64,000 nucleotides of DNA from Bacteroides clarus YIT 12056 (lineage in GTDB: Bacteria; Bacteroidota; Bacteroidia; Bacteroidales; Bacteroidaceae): contig NZ_FQWK01000004.1 in the NCBI RefSeq assembly GCF_900129655.1, positions 434,001-498,000 on the forward strand, read 5' to 3'. Under the pieces are notes generated by a model. The model was not told the DNA's origin, made no database searches, and was given only the letters and a program-made list of their open reading frames with translations. Shown in pieces: positions 9,070-16,898 of the stretch. Both the position numbers and the translations under genes were made by a program. How positions within the stretch are numbered: the stretch's first letter is position 1; the number at the start of each line of letters is the position of its first letter.

Positions 9070-10235
9070 CGGTTCAGTCGCTCGTAATAAGTGGGTTTGT
9101 AATCGGGAAGCAGGTCGGGATGAAAAGCATGAATCAAATCTTCCAAGACTACCTCGGGCTGCATGGGCATACTCTCATAGAAGGGTTTCTCACGCATATT
9201 GCAGTAGATTACCCCTTGCTCACGGAAAGCGCGAAAGTCGGCATAGCGAGGGTCTAAGGACTTCAAGGCGTCGTAAGAGAATGTTCCGTCATAGCTGTTG
9301 ACGATGCGCCAGTAGTCGGCGCTCTCCGCCTGACTGTACACCGTCTCGAAATCCAGTGTCACGCCCCCCGAACGAGGGTCGTCTTTCAGGAAATAGTCTG
9401 CCCCGGCATCACGAAACAGCTCGGCGAGGAAACTCTTTCCGCCTACCGCATACCAGTTGCCGCCACGCATTTCACCGCTGAACACCACAGGACGCCTTTT
9501 CACACCGGCCACCAGCTCTTTCAGCTCGTTATACCGTTTCTCTATCCCGGCAAACCCGGCATTCGCCTCTGCTTCCCGGCCGATGAACATGCCGATGAAC
9601 TTTATCCATTCCGCCTGTCCCAGCGGAGTCATCTCCTTATATCCCAAATGCGGAACCAGCGGAATGCCTGTCTCACGCATGGCATCATATCCGCCCCGCT
9701 TGAAAGGAGAGATAAAGATGACATCGGGGTTTATGCTCATAATCACCTCATTATCGAAGTTCCCCTCAATCCCTATTTTGGATGTCTTCCCCGATTTCAG
9801 ACGCTCTTTCATCTCCTTGTTGAACAGGTGGCGGGTACTGGTGATGCCCGCCACGTAGTCGCAGGCATCCAAACGGATGAAGTTGGACAGTTGCAGGGAA
9901 GTCATGCAGATGGCATGCTTCACCGGAGTTTCTATCACGGTATAGCCGTCGGGGATACCGGCAGGCTTAGCGCCCTTCGGAACCAAGGCATACCGGAAAG
10001 TATTCCCCTCTTCTTTCTGAGGGTCGCGTATGTCCACCAAGCGTACATTTCCCGGCAGATATTTCACCGTATAGCCTTTGGCGTAGACGGGAACAATTGC
10101 GGAAGCGGTGTCCGTAACGGAGACCGCAACAGCCGCGGAACCGGAATCGCCGGACGCTTGCCGGGACTTCGCGCCGCAGGAAGTCATAGACAATGCACAC
10201 GCGAATGCAATACCCATGAGAGGTAATCTGGTCAT
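9066..10235 (-). CDS. btuF: Periplasmic-binding lipoprotein of the BtuFCD-type importer
   Basis: 389 residues. The N-terminus is a lipoprotein signal with lipobox MTSCG, so it is probably anchored to a membrane facing the periplasm. The rest is a helical-backbone metal/cobalamin binding fold (Peripla_BP_2): RLDACDYVAGITSTRH, NPDVIFISPFKRGGYD and GAGADYFLKDDPRSGG-like segments. It is the first gene of the btuF-btuC-btuD operon, 92 bp after the rclA stop. No cobalamin riboswitch could be recognised in that gap. Ligand assignment is by context. Confidence 0.85.
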   Translation of the reverse strand: MTRLPLMGIAFACALSMTSCGAKSRQASGDSGSAAVAVSVTDTASAIVPVYAKGYTVKYLPGNVRLVDIRDPQKEEGNTFRYALVPKGAKPAGIPDGYTVIETPVKHAICMTSLQLSNFIRLDACDYVAGITSTRHLFNKEMKERLKSGKTSKIGIEGNFDNEVIMSINPDVIFISPFKRGGYDAMRETGIPLVPHLGYKEMTPLGQAEWIKFIGMFIGREAEANAGFAGIEKRYNELKELVAGVKRRPVVFSGEMRGGNWYAVGGKSFLAELFRDAGADYFLKDDPRSGGVTLDFETVYSQAESADYWRIVNSYDGTFSYDALKSLDPRYADFRAFREQGVIYCNMREKPFYESMPMQPEVVLEDLIHAFHPDLLPDYKPTYYERLNR

Positions 10236-10279
10236 GATTATTCGGTTTTATATTTCAGAGCACAATATTCGGCAATTTT

Positions 10280-10302
10280 GGGGAGATACGCAAACTCTCC
10301 CC
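10280..10302. other. Hairpin between rclA and btuF
   Basis: Perfect 7-bp inverted repeat GGGGAGA / TCTCCCC around a 9-nt loop. No T-run follows on either strand, so it is not a standard intrinsic terminator. It lies downstream of rclA and upstream of btuF, both on the minus strand, and could be a processing site or an operator. Confidence 0.45.
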
Positions 10303-10327
10303 GCACAAATCGCCAAAGAAAAAGAGT

Positions 10328-11683
10328 CTACAAGTTCATCAAATCGTTCAACGCCTCGCTCATGCTGGGATGCGTGAAGATGAAATCGCGCAGGAAAGTA
10401 TATTCCTGCCCCGTCTTCATGGCCATTGCCACCAGATTGATGACTTCGCCCGACTCCGCTCCGAACAGGGTACAGCCCAGTATCTTATCGGTATCGGCAT
10501 CCACCACCACCTTGAACAGCCCGTCCGTATTGCCCAATGTACGGGCACGGGGAATGGCGGCGACGGGGAGTTTGTTTACTTTGATGTTCAAGCCTTTCTT
10601 GCGGGCTTCGTCCTCGTTCATGCCGATGCGTGAAAGCGGCGGGTCTATAAATACCGAATAGCTCACCGGCTCACGGTCGGACACCTTACGCTCGCCCGCT
10701 CCAAACAAATCCTCGCGGAGAATGCGATAATCGTCCAGCGAGATGTAGGTGAACTGTAAACCGCCTTTCACATCGCCGATGGCGCGGATATTGGGATTGG
10801 TGGTCTGCAAATGCTCGTTCACGATGATAGCGCCCCGCTCGTTCACCTCCACCCCAGCCGCAGACAGGTTCAATCCTGCGGTATTGGGGCGGCGTCCGGT
10901 AGCCAGAAGAATAGCATCCGCATCCAGCCGCAGCACCTCGCCCGTCACGGCATCCCGGCAGACAACCGCCGTACCGTCCACGGACTGCACACGGGCATTC
11001 AGACGGAACGTTACGCCTTTCTTCTCCAGCACCTCTTGCACACTGGCGGCAATGTCACGGTCTTCGCGGGCTATCAGTTCGGAAGAGCTTTCCAGCACCG
11101 TCACCTGCGAACCGAAAGAAGCGTACATTGAGGCGAACTCTAAGCCGATATATCCGCCGCCCACGATGACGAGACGCCTGGGCAGCTCCGTCAGTTCCAT
11201 GATGGAAGTGCTGGTGTACACCTTCGGATTGTCCTTTATCCCCTCGATAGGCGGAATGACGGTTTCGGCTCCCGTATTGACAAATATCCGCGGCGCCTGA
11301 AGCCGGATCGTTTCTTCCGCCATGCGTACCTCCACCGCATCGGGGGCGATGAAAGAACCCGTACCCGTATATACCGCTATATTGGGATGGTCTGCCAGAT
11401 TGCGGTAGTTCTTCTGACGCAGGAAAGAGGTCACTTCCTCTTTCTTTGCCACGGAACGGCGGTAGTACGCCTGTTTCTGTTCCCAGGACGCGCTCTTATC
11501 CGCCAGCTCCGCCGAATGTACCAGCGTCTTGGTCGGAATACATCCGATATTGATACACGTACCGCCGTACATCTTATCCGAACGTTCTATCATGGCAACA
11601 GTAAAGTTCCGTTTCGCCAGCTCGGCAGCGAGTGTCTTGCCGCCTTTTCCAAAGCCGATAATAATAGCATCATACTTTTTCAT
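10328..11683 (-). CDS. rclA: RclA-like flavin disulfide oxidoreductase
   Basis: 451 residues of the class I pyridine nucleotide-disulfide oxidoreductase family. The FAD loop is IIIGFGKGGKTLA, the redox pair is C43/C48 in GGTCINIGCIPTK, the NAD site is VIVGGGYIGLEFAS, and the dimerisation-domain end is FTHPSMSEALNDL. The sequence follows Escherichia coli RclA closely along its length, including GGLQFTYISLDDYRI and PVAAIPRAR. In E. coli, RclA protects against reactive chlorine and reduces copper. An rclC homologue and an AraC regulator precede it, as in the E. coli rcl locus, which supports this over a lipoamide dehydrogenase or mercuric reductase call. Confidence 0.9.
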   Translation of the reverse strand: MKKYDAIIIGFGKGGKTLAAELAKRNFTVAMIERSDKMYGGTCINIGCIPTKTLVHSAELADKSASWEQKQAYYRRSVAKKEEVTSFLRQKNYRNLADHPNIAVYTGTGSFIAPDAVEVRMAEETIRLQAPRIFVNTGAETVIPPIEGIKDNPKVYTSTSIMELTELPRRLVIVGGGYIGLEFASMYASFGSQVTVLESSSELIAREDRDIAASVQEVLEKKGVTFRLNARVQSVDGTAVVCRDAVTGEVLRLDADAILLATGRRPNTAGLNLSAAGVEVNERGAIIVNEHLQTTNPNIRAIGDVKGGLQFTYISLDDYRILREDLFGAGERKVSDREPVSYSVFIDPPLSRIGMNEDEARKKGLNIKVNKLPVAAIPRARTLGNTDGLFKVVVDADTDKILGCTLFGAESGEVINLVAMAMKTGQEYTFLRDFIFTHPSMSEALNDLMNL

Positions 11684-11687
11684 ACTC

Positions 11688-12278
11688 TTATTTCTTTAAT
11701 CGATTCAATACTCTTTTCGCGCTGTCCGCCAGCACCACGATGGCTCCGGCAAGGATGGCGGTATCTTTAATGACCAGTCGTCCGGCTCCGGTCAGCAAGG
11801 GGAAGCCATGCTCTCCGCTTCCCAAATCGGGAACCCACACCTCGGGGGTGGTGACGAGGAACGAAAGCGTGCCGACAGTCATTATGAGGGCGAGCGCGGC
11901 TCCTGCCAGTCCGATTCCGGGAGAGAATATCCCCAGGAAGGTAAGGATACCGATTGTCATAATCAGTATGCCGAGGCCGCGGGAGAAACCGTAGGTATTG
12001 TTCTCCGCGTGCCACCGGTGCTTGGCTTCGTTGAACTCGCCCTCTTTCAGCTTGTATTCCTTGTACTCCGGCGCAGGCTTGTTGTAGAAGAAACTCATGA
12101 ACGGGCTGTTTGCCACGAACGGTACGATTCCTTCGGCTTCGTAGTTCCAGAATTTCAAACCGCCTATCCATACAAATATCACAAGAATAGCCACACGGAT
12201 GAGGTTAACACCCTGCTTTTGGGAAGAAGCGGCCAGTGTCAGCGCCGCAAGAAACAGGTTTTGCAATTTCGTTTTCAT
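11688..12278 (-). CDS. rclC: RclC-like inner-membrane protein (DUF417/YkgB)
   Basis: 196 residues with about four membrane segments (IRVAILVIFVWIGGLKFW, then LGILIMTIGILTFLGIF and IGLAGAALALIMTVGTLSFL, and a final hydrophobic stretch). The segment WIGGLKFWNYEAEGIVPFVA is characteristic of DUF417. The stop is 4 bp before the rclA start, so the two are one operon. In E. coli the family member RclC contributes to hypochlorous-acid resistance; its biochemical role is not known. ATG at 12278 has an A/T-rich leader typical of this organism. Confidence 0.88.
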   Translation of the reverse strand: MKTKLQNLFLAALTLAASSQKQGVNLIRVAILVIFVWIGGLKFWNYEAEGIVPFVANSPFMSFFYNKPAPEYKEYKLKEGEFNEAKHRWHAENNTYGFSRGLGILIMTIGILTFLGIFSPGIGLAGAALALIMTVGTLSFLVTTPEVWVPDLGSGEHGFPLLTGAGRLVIKDTAILAGAIVVLADSAKRVLNRLKK

Positions 12279-12357
12279 ATCTTTGTTGTTTTAGGTTCAC
12301 TGAAGAGACGTTACGGCTCCGGTGAAATGTTTTTGCAAATATCCCTGTTTCCGGCCG

Positions 12358-12384
12358 GTTGCGGAATGGCAATTATTCCGTAAC
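12358..12384. terminator. Possible hairpin terminator at the end of the AraC gene
   Basis: Arms GTTGCGGAAT and ATTCCGTAAC pair with one wobble across a 7-nt loop and include the stop codon of the AraC-family gene at 12373. No T-run follows in the minus direction, so a terminator or attenuator role before rclC is tentative. Confidence 0.35.
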
Positions 12385-13230
12385 AGTTGGCAATTCTTCC
12401 CGTTGTGCCTGTTTTCGGTAGTCCGACACGCTCCCGCCCGTCATTTTCTTGAAGAAACGGCTGAAGGCGGCCACGTCCTCAAAGCCCAGGATAGAGCCGA
12501 TTTCCTTAGCGCTTTTGCGCGTGTACAGCAACAGCCGCTTGGCTTCCGCCTCTGTCCGCTCGTGGATGACGCGAAGCGGTGAAGGCAATCCGCAGGCCGC
12601 AAACAGATTGGACAGCGTTTTAGGCGAACGGCAAAGCATATCGGCATAGTCCCGTACTTGCTTCTTCTCGCGGAAGTTACTGTCTACCAGCACATAGAAC
12701 CGGCGGATAACATCGAACGTCTGTTCATTCTCCCGCCCCACACCGAACCGTGTACGGGCAATGCGTGTACACGTGATGATGAAACGTTTCAGCACAATCC
12801 GCAGCATCTCCTCCCGGAGATTATCATTAACGGCGGACTCCTGACGGAAAATCCGGACTATGTCGCGCAGGTTGGACGACTGCTCTTCCGACAGCTTCAA
12901 CCGCATCACCCGGGACGAGCCGTAGAACAGGAATCCGTTGCAGGACACCTCGTCGTCGTGCCCGTAGATGCAGTAGAAGTTACTGTTGAACACAAAAGCC
13001 AGATACTCGCCTTCCACCTCTTTGATATCCAGATGATGCAGCGGGGTAAGCGTAATAATCTCGTCCTTTTCCAGCTTCATGGGGATGTGGTCTACCTCGA
13101 CGGTAAGCGTACCGCCCTGCACCCACAGAAACTTATACAAAGTCTTGTCACGTTGCAGCGGCTTGCTTTCGTGGAAGCGGGATGTCATCGCGATATTGCC
13201 GTTCAAGCGTGTATTCAGTTGGTAATCCAT
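12373..13230 (-). CDS. AraC-family transcriptional regulator beside rclCA
   Basis: 285 residues. The C-terminal ~100 residues hold two helix-turn-helix motifs of the AraC type (VRDYADMLCRSPKTLSNLF and AKEIGSILGFEDVAAFSRFF, then KKMTGGSVSDYRK). The N-terminal half is a cupin-like sensor (LWVQGGTLTVEVDHIPMKL). It lies directly upstream of rclC and rclA in the same direction and is the likely regulator of them, by analogy with RclR. Its N-terminus is not visibly like E. coli RclR; cysteines in NFYCIYGHDDEVSCNG are possible sensors, which is inference only. Confidence 0.85.
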   Translation of the reverse strand: MDYQLNTRLNGNIAMTSRFHESKPLQRDKTLYKFLWVQGGTLTVEVDHIPMKLEKDEIITLTPLHHLDIKEVEGEYLAFVFNSNFYCIYGHDDEVSCNGFLFYGSSRVMRLKLSEEQSSNLRDIVRIFRQESAVNDNLREEMLRIVLKRFIITCTRIARTRFGVGRENEQTFDVIRRFYVLVDSNFREKKQVRDYADMLCRSPKTLSNLFAACGLPSPLRVIHERTEAEAKRLLLYTRKSAKEIGSILGFEDVAAFSRFFKKMTGGSVSDYRKQAQREELPTVTE

Positions 13231-13256
13231 ACTCGCAGATTATTTGATAGAAATAA

Positions 13257-13264
13257 CAAAGATA
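13257..13264 (-). promoter_or_regulatory. -7 promoter element for the AraC-rclC-rclA genes
   Basis: The minus strand reads TATCTTTG, an exact match to the Bacteroides -7 consensus TAnnTTTG, 27 bp upstream of the AraC start codon. No clear -33 TTTG was found at the expected distance. Confidence 0.5.
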
Positions 13265-13352
13265 AATAATATCTTGTTTACTACCGATTATTTCCCGACT
13301 TTTGCATCCCGAAATTCCTTTTTATTTCTAACCGGATTAACAGTAAAACAGA

Positions 13353-14060
13353 ATGTTCCCCATCACCTTCGTATCCCTCGGCCCCGGAGAAGCCGAACTG
13401 ATTACCCTGAAAGGACTGAAAGCCCTGCAAGCCGCCGACTGCATCTTCTGTCCCGAAACGCCCGCCCGCGACGGCCGTCCCCTCTCACGTGCCGCCGACA
13501 TCATGCTCCGGCTCGACATACCCGCCGGCCATATCCGCCGCTTCTCCCTGCCCATGAGCAAGCAGCGGACGGACGCCCTCAACGCCTACGACCGAGTGTA
13601 CGCCGAAGCCCTTTCCCTGCATCACGCAGGCAGGAAAGTGGCCGTCGTGGCAGAGGGCGATGCAGGCTTCTACTCCTCTATACATTATATATATGAGAAA
13701 CTGCAAGCCGCCGGCATCCCCGTGGAACAGATTGCCGGCATCCCCGCCTTCATCGCCGCCGGAGCGCGGGGCGGACTGCACATCGCCAGCCAGGAAGAGA
13801 GGCTGACCGTAATTCCCGGCATCACCACCGCCGAAGAGATAGAGCGGCTGATACAGTCGGGGAGCACAGTCGTCATCATGAAGCTGTCGCAATGCGCAGG
13901 CGAGGTACACCGCTGCATCCGCCTGCATCCCGAATACGACTACCGTTATTTTGAGAACGTAGGCACTCCGCAAGAGAAATACATCAGCGACAGGCAGCAG
14001 CTCGAAACGCTCCGTTTCCCTTATTTCTCCCTGCTCATCATCCGTCACAATGGTTTCTGA
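13353..14060 (+). CDS. cobI: Precorrin-2 C20-methyltransferase (CobI/CbiL)
   Basis: 235 residues of the tetrapyrrole methylase family: VSLGPGEAELITLKGLKAL at the N-terminus, then CPETPARDGRPLS, AEGDAGFYSS and IAGIPAFIAAGARGG. It methylates C20 of (cobalt-)precorrin-2, ahead of the CobJ step. It belongs with the cobalamin genes at 1-6193 but is separated from them by the btuFCD and rcl genes and has its own upstream region, so it is expressed separately. The product matches the family in length. CobI versus CbiL (metal-free or cobalt substrate) cannot be told from sequence; the rest of the cluster suggests cobalt. Confidence 0.92.
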   Translation: MFPITFVSLGPGEAELITLKGLKALQAADCIFCPETPARDGRPLSRAADIMLRLDIPAGHIRRFSLPMSKQRTDALNAYDRVYAEALSLHHAGRKVAVVAEGDAGFYSSIHYIYEKLQAAGIPVEQIAGIPAFIAAGARGGLHIASQEERLTVIPGITTAEEIERLIQSGSTVVIMKLSQCAGEVHRCIRLHPEYDYRYFENVGTPQEKYISDRQQLETLRFPYFSLLIIRHNGF

Positions 14061-14114
14061 TACCGATTTAATACAATTTCGCACAGAGTACGAGTGATTT
14101 TTGCGGAAATGGCT

Positions 14115-14122
14115 TACCTTTG
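14115..14122 (+). promoter_or_regulatory. -7 promoter element before the DUF1573 gene
   Basis: TACCTTTG matches TAnnTTTG, 29 bp before the ATG at 14152. The nearest TTTG is only 11 bp upstream, so no proper -33 element is present. Confidence 0.5.
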
Positions 14123-14151
14123 CACCTTGTGTAATTAAAAAAGATAAAGAC

Positions 14152-14547
14152 ATGAAGAAACTTGCTTTTTATATGTTGATGCTGGTTATGAGCATCGGTT
14201 ATGCCTGCGCACAAGGCGGGGCGGACATCAAATTCGACAAGACCACCCATAACTTCGGAACATTCTCCGAGAACAATCCGGTGGTAAGCTGCACGTTTAC
14301 ATTCACCAACGTAGGAGACGCTCCGCTGGTAATCCACCAGGCCGTGGCATCTTGCGGATGCACGGTGCCCGAATACACGCAAGAGCCGGTGATGCCCGGC
14401 AAGACCGGAACCATCAAGATTACCTACAACGGTACAGGCAAATATCCCGGACACTTCAAGAAGTCCATTACGCTGCGCACCAACGCCAAGACCGAAATGA
14501 TACGTCTGTTCGTTGAGGGCGACATGACCGCCAAAGACGCCAAATAA
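14152..14547 (+). CDS. DUF1573 secreted protein
   Basis: 131 residues. ATG at 14152 gives a clean signal peptide (KKLAFYMLMLVMSIGYACAQ). The mature part is one immunoglobulin-like DUF1573 domain: FDKTTHNFGTFSENNP, then the conserved VASCGCTVPEY with the Cys-Gly-Cys pair, and PGKTGTIKITYNGTGKYPG. The family is abundant in Bacteroidota and exported to the periplasm or surface; its function is unknown. It is monocistronic, with a -7 element just upstream and a strong terminator just downstream. Confidence 0.88.
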   Translation: MKKLAFYMLMLVMSIGYACAQGGADIKFDKTTHNFGTFSENNPVVSCTFTFTNVGDAPLVIHQAVASCGCTVPEYTQEPVMPGKTGTIKITYNGTGKYPGHFKKSITLRTNAKTEMIRLFVEGDMTAKDAK

Positions 14548-14567
14548 ACGTTTTTATGATACAGAAT

Positions 14568-14598
14568 AAAGGAGAATTTTTCAATTCTCCTTTTTTTT
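14568..14598 (+). terminator. Intrinsic terminator after the DUF1573 gene
   Basis: GGAGAATT-TTTC-AATTCTCC forms an 8-bp stem with a 4-nt loop, extended by A-T pairs, followed by eight T's. It lies 20 bp after the stop codon and is a textbook Rho-independent terminator. Confidence 0.9.
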
Positions 14599-14626
14599 GC
14601 TTTCTTTGAAGTCTATAACAAATTTG

Positions 14627-14724
14627 TCTTGCGGGATGAAAATATTTATCCCGCAGGACAAAAAATATCGTCCCGTAAGACGAATAAATCCGTCTCGTGA
14701 GACGGTTTATTTCATCCCGCAGGA
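14627..14724. repeat. Array A: five palindromic units at exact 22-bp spacing upstream of the OPT gene
   Basis: The palindromic consensus TCyyGyrrGA occurs at 14627, 14649, 14671, 14693 and 14715, each exactly 22 bp after the last. The copies are TCTTGCGGGA, TCCCGCAGGA, TCCCGTAAGA, TCTCGTGAGA and TCCCGCAGGA. Differences between copies are transitions. Flanking bases extend the symmetry in some units (CCGTCTCGTGAGACGG is a 16-bp near-perfect palindrome). The spacer is A/T-rich. It ends 73 bp before the OPT transporter ATG. Confidence 0.88.
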
Positions 14725-14797
14725 CGGAAATTACACATTTACAAAGCGGATAATCAAGACATATCGCAATCATAACAATAAAAATAAAACAACTATC

Positions 14798-16789
14798 ATG
14801 AAACAAGAAGAAGAGAAACTGACCGGCGTGCCGGAAAATGCGTTCCGGGAGCTAAAGCCGGGAGAAGTCTACAACCCCTTGATGAGCCCCGACAGGAAAT
14901 ATCCCGAAGTGAACCTCTGGTCGGTACTGTGGGGTATCGCCATGGCGGTTCTGTTTTCGGCGGCGGCAGCCTATCTGGGACTGAAAGTGGGACAAGTATT
15001 CGAGGCGGCCATCCCTATCGCCATCATCGCCGTCGGCGTGTCCGGCGCAGCCAAACGCAAGAACGCGCTGGGCGAAAACGTCATCATCCAATCCATCGGA
15101 GCCAGTTCCGGGGTAATCGTGGCAGGCGCCATCTTTACCCTGCCCGCACTGTATATCCTGCAGGAAAGCTATCCGCAGGAAATCACCGTAACGTTCGCGC
15201 AAGTATTCATCAGCTCGCTGCTGGGCGGTGTGCTGGGTATTCTTTTCCTTATCCCGTTCCGTAAATATTTCGTAAGCGACATGCACGGCAAATACCCCTT
15301 CCCCGAAGCGACCGCAACGACGCAGGTGCTTGTATCGGGCGAGAAAGGCGGCAGCCAGGCGAAACCGTTGCTGATGGCGGGTATCATCGGCGGTCTTTAC
15401 GACTTCATCGTGGCCACCTTCGGATGGTGGAACGAGAATTTCACCACCCGCGTATGCGGCTTCGGCGAAATGCTGGCGGAGAAAGCCAAGCTGGTATTCA
15501 AGGTGAATACCGGAGCGGCCGTACTGGGTCTGGGATATATCGTCGGACTGAAATACGCTTCCATCATCTGCGCCGGTTCGCTGGCCGTGTGGTGGATTAT
15601 CATTCCGGGCATGTCCCTCATCTGGGGCGACAGCGTGCTCAATCAATGGAACCCGGAGATTACCGCCACCGTAGGCGCCATGTCTCCCGAAGAAATCTTC
15701 AAATACTACGCCAAGAGCATCGGTATCGGCGGTATCGCAATGGCGGGCATCATCGGCATCATCAAGTCATGGAGCATCATCAAGAGCGCCGTGGGACTGG
15801 CCGCCAAAGAGATGGGCGGCAAGGCCGATGCGGAAGCCGGCGTGAAGCGTACGCAACGCGACCTTTCCATGAAGATTATCGCCATCGGTTCCATCATCAC
15901 GCTGATACTGGTTACGCTGTTCTTCTACTTCGACGTGATGCAGGGCAATCTGCTGCACACGGTGGTGGCTATCCTGCTCGTTGCGGGCATCTCGTTCCTC
16001 TTTACCACCGTAGCGGCCAATGCCATTGCCATTGTGGGTACGAATCCGGTATCGGGCATGACGCTCATGACGCTTATCCTTGCATCGGTAGTAATGGTGG
16101 CGGTAGGCTTGAAAGGCCCCGGCGGAATGGTGGCGGCTTTGGTGATGGGCGGCGTGGTGTGTACGGCGCTGTCTATGGCGGGCGGTTTCATCACTGACCT
16201 GAAAATCGGTTACTGGCTGGGAAGCACCCCCGTCAAGCAGGAAACGTGGAAGTTCCTCGGAACAATCGTTTCGGCGGCTACCGTGGGCGGTGTGATGATT
16301 ATCCTGAACAAGACTTACGGATTTACCAGCGGACAACTGGCAGCTCCGCAGGCCAACGCAATGGCGGCGGTTATCGAACCGTTGATGAACGGTGTGGGCG
16401 CCCCGTGGTTGCTGTACGGCATCGGTGCGGTGTTGGCTATCGTGCTGAACGCTTGTAAGATACCGGCTCTCGCTTTCGCGCTGGGTATGTTCATCCCGCT
16501 GGAACTGAACGTTCCGTTGGTGGTGGGCGGCGCCGTAAACTGGTACGTAACCGGTCGCAGCAAAGATGCAGCCCTCAACGCAGAACGCGGTGAGAAAGGT
16601 ACGCTGCTGGCATCCGGTTTCATTGCAGGCGGCGCGCTGATGGGCGTGGTAAGTGCGGCAATGCGCTTCGGCGGCGTAAACCTGGTGAACGACGCATGGC
16701 TCAACAACACATGGTCCGAAGTGCTGGCGCTGGGCGCTTATGCCATCCTGATATTCTATCTCGTCAAAGCTTCGATGAAAACAAAATAA
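14798..16789 (+). CDS. OPT-family oligopeptide transporter
   Basis: 663 residues from ATG 14798; an open frame continues upstream through array A but is not coding. Roughly 15 membrane segments are visible, with family motifs GLKVGQVFEAAIPIAIIAVG, GENVIIQSIGASSGVIVAG and FPEATATTQVLVSGEKGG, and the late motif ACKIPALAFALGMFIPLE. OPT proteins import oligopeptides or metal-chelate conjugates by proton symport; the bacterial substrates are poorly known. No other transport component is adjacent. The regulated-looking repeat array lies immediately upstream. Confidence 0.9.
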   Translation: MKQEEEKLTGVPENAFRELKPGEVYNPLMSPDRKYPEVNLWSVLWGIAMAVLFSAAAAYLGLKVGQVFEAAIPIAIIAVGVSGAAKRKNALGENVIIQSIGASSGVIVAGAIFTLPALYILQESYPQEITVTFAQVFISSLLGGVLGILFLIPFRKYFVSDMHGKYPFPEATATTQVLVSGEKGGSQAKPLLMAGIIGGLYDFIVATFGWWNENFTTRVCGFGEMLAEKAKLVFKVNTGAAVLGLGYIVGLKYASIICAGSLAVWWIIIPGMSLIWGDSVLNQWNPEITATVGAMSPEEIFKYYAKSIGIGGIAMAGIIGIIKSWSIIKSAVGLAAKEMGGKADAEAGVKRTQRDLSMKIIAIGSIITLILVTLFFYFDVMQGNLLHTVVAILLVAGISFLFTTVAANAIAIVGTNPVSGMTLMTLILASVVMVAVGLKGPGGMVAALVMGGVVCTALSMAGGFITDLKIGYWLGSTPVKQETWKFLGTIVSAATVGGVMIILNKTYGFTSGQLAAPQANAMAAVIEPLMNGVGAPWLLYGIGAVLAIVLNACKIPALAFALGMFIPLELNVPLVVGGAVNWYVTGRSKDAALNAERGEKGTLLASGFIAGGALMGVVSAAMRFGGVNLVNDAWLNNTWSEVLALGAYAILIFYLVKASMKTK

Positions 16790-16835
16790 GCCGCGAGGAT
16801 ACTGAAATAAGCTCGGACAATATAAAACGATATTC

Positions 16836-16878
16836 ATCAAATGAATATGTACAGTCAGGTTATACATATTCATTTGAT
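16836..16878. promoter_or_regulatory. 16-bp perfect inverted repeat upstream of the esterase gene
   Basis: ATCAAATGAATATGTA (16836-16851) is the exact reverse complement of 16863-16878, with an 11-nt loop. The left arm also pairs with bases just before it (ATATTCAT 16830-16837 with ATGAATAT 16841-16848), so two exclusive hairpins are possible. It ends 20 bp before the ATG at 16899. No T-run follows on the + strand. It could be an operator, an RNA switch or an OPT-gene terminator. Confidence 0.6.
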
Positions 16879-16898
16879 ATAAATTAAAGTTCAACATC

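Noticed and set aside
10236..10327. Cobalamin riboswitch before btuF
   Set aside because: The gap is only 92 bp and shows no B12-box-like conserved core; it holds one simple hairpin.
14597..14797. Upstream extension of the OPT transporter reading frame
   Set aside because: It reads through array A, whose 22-bp period breaks codon phase; the protein family starts near ATG 14798.
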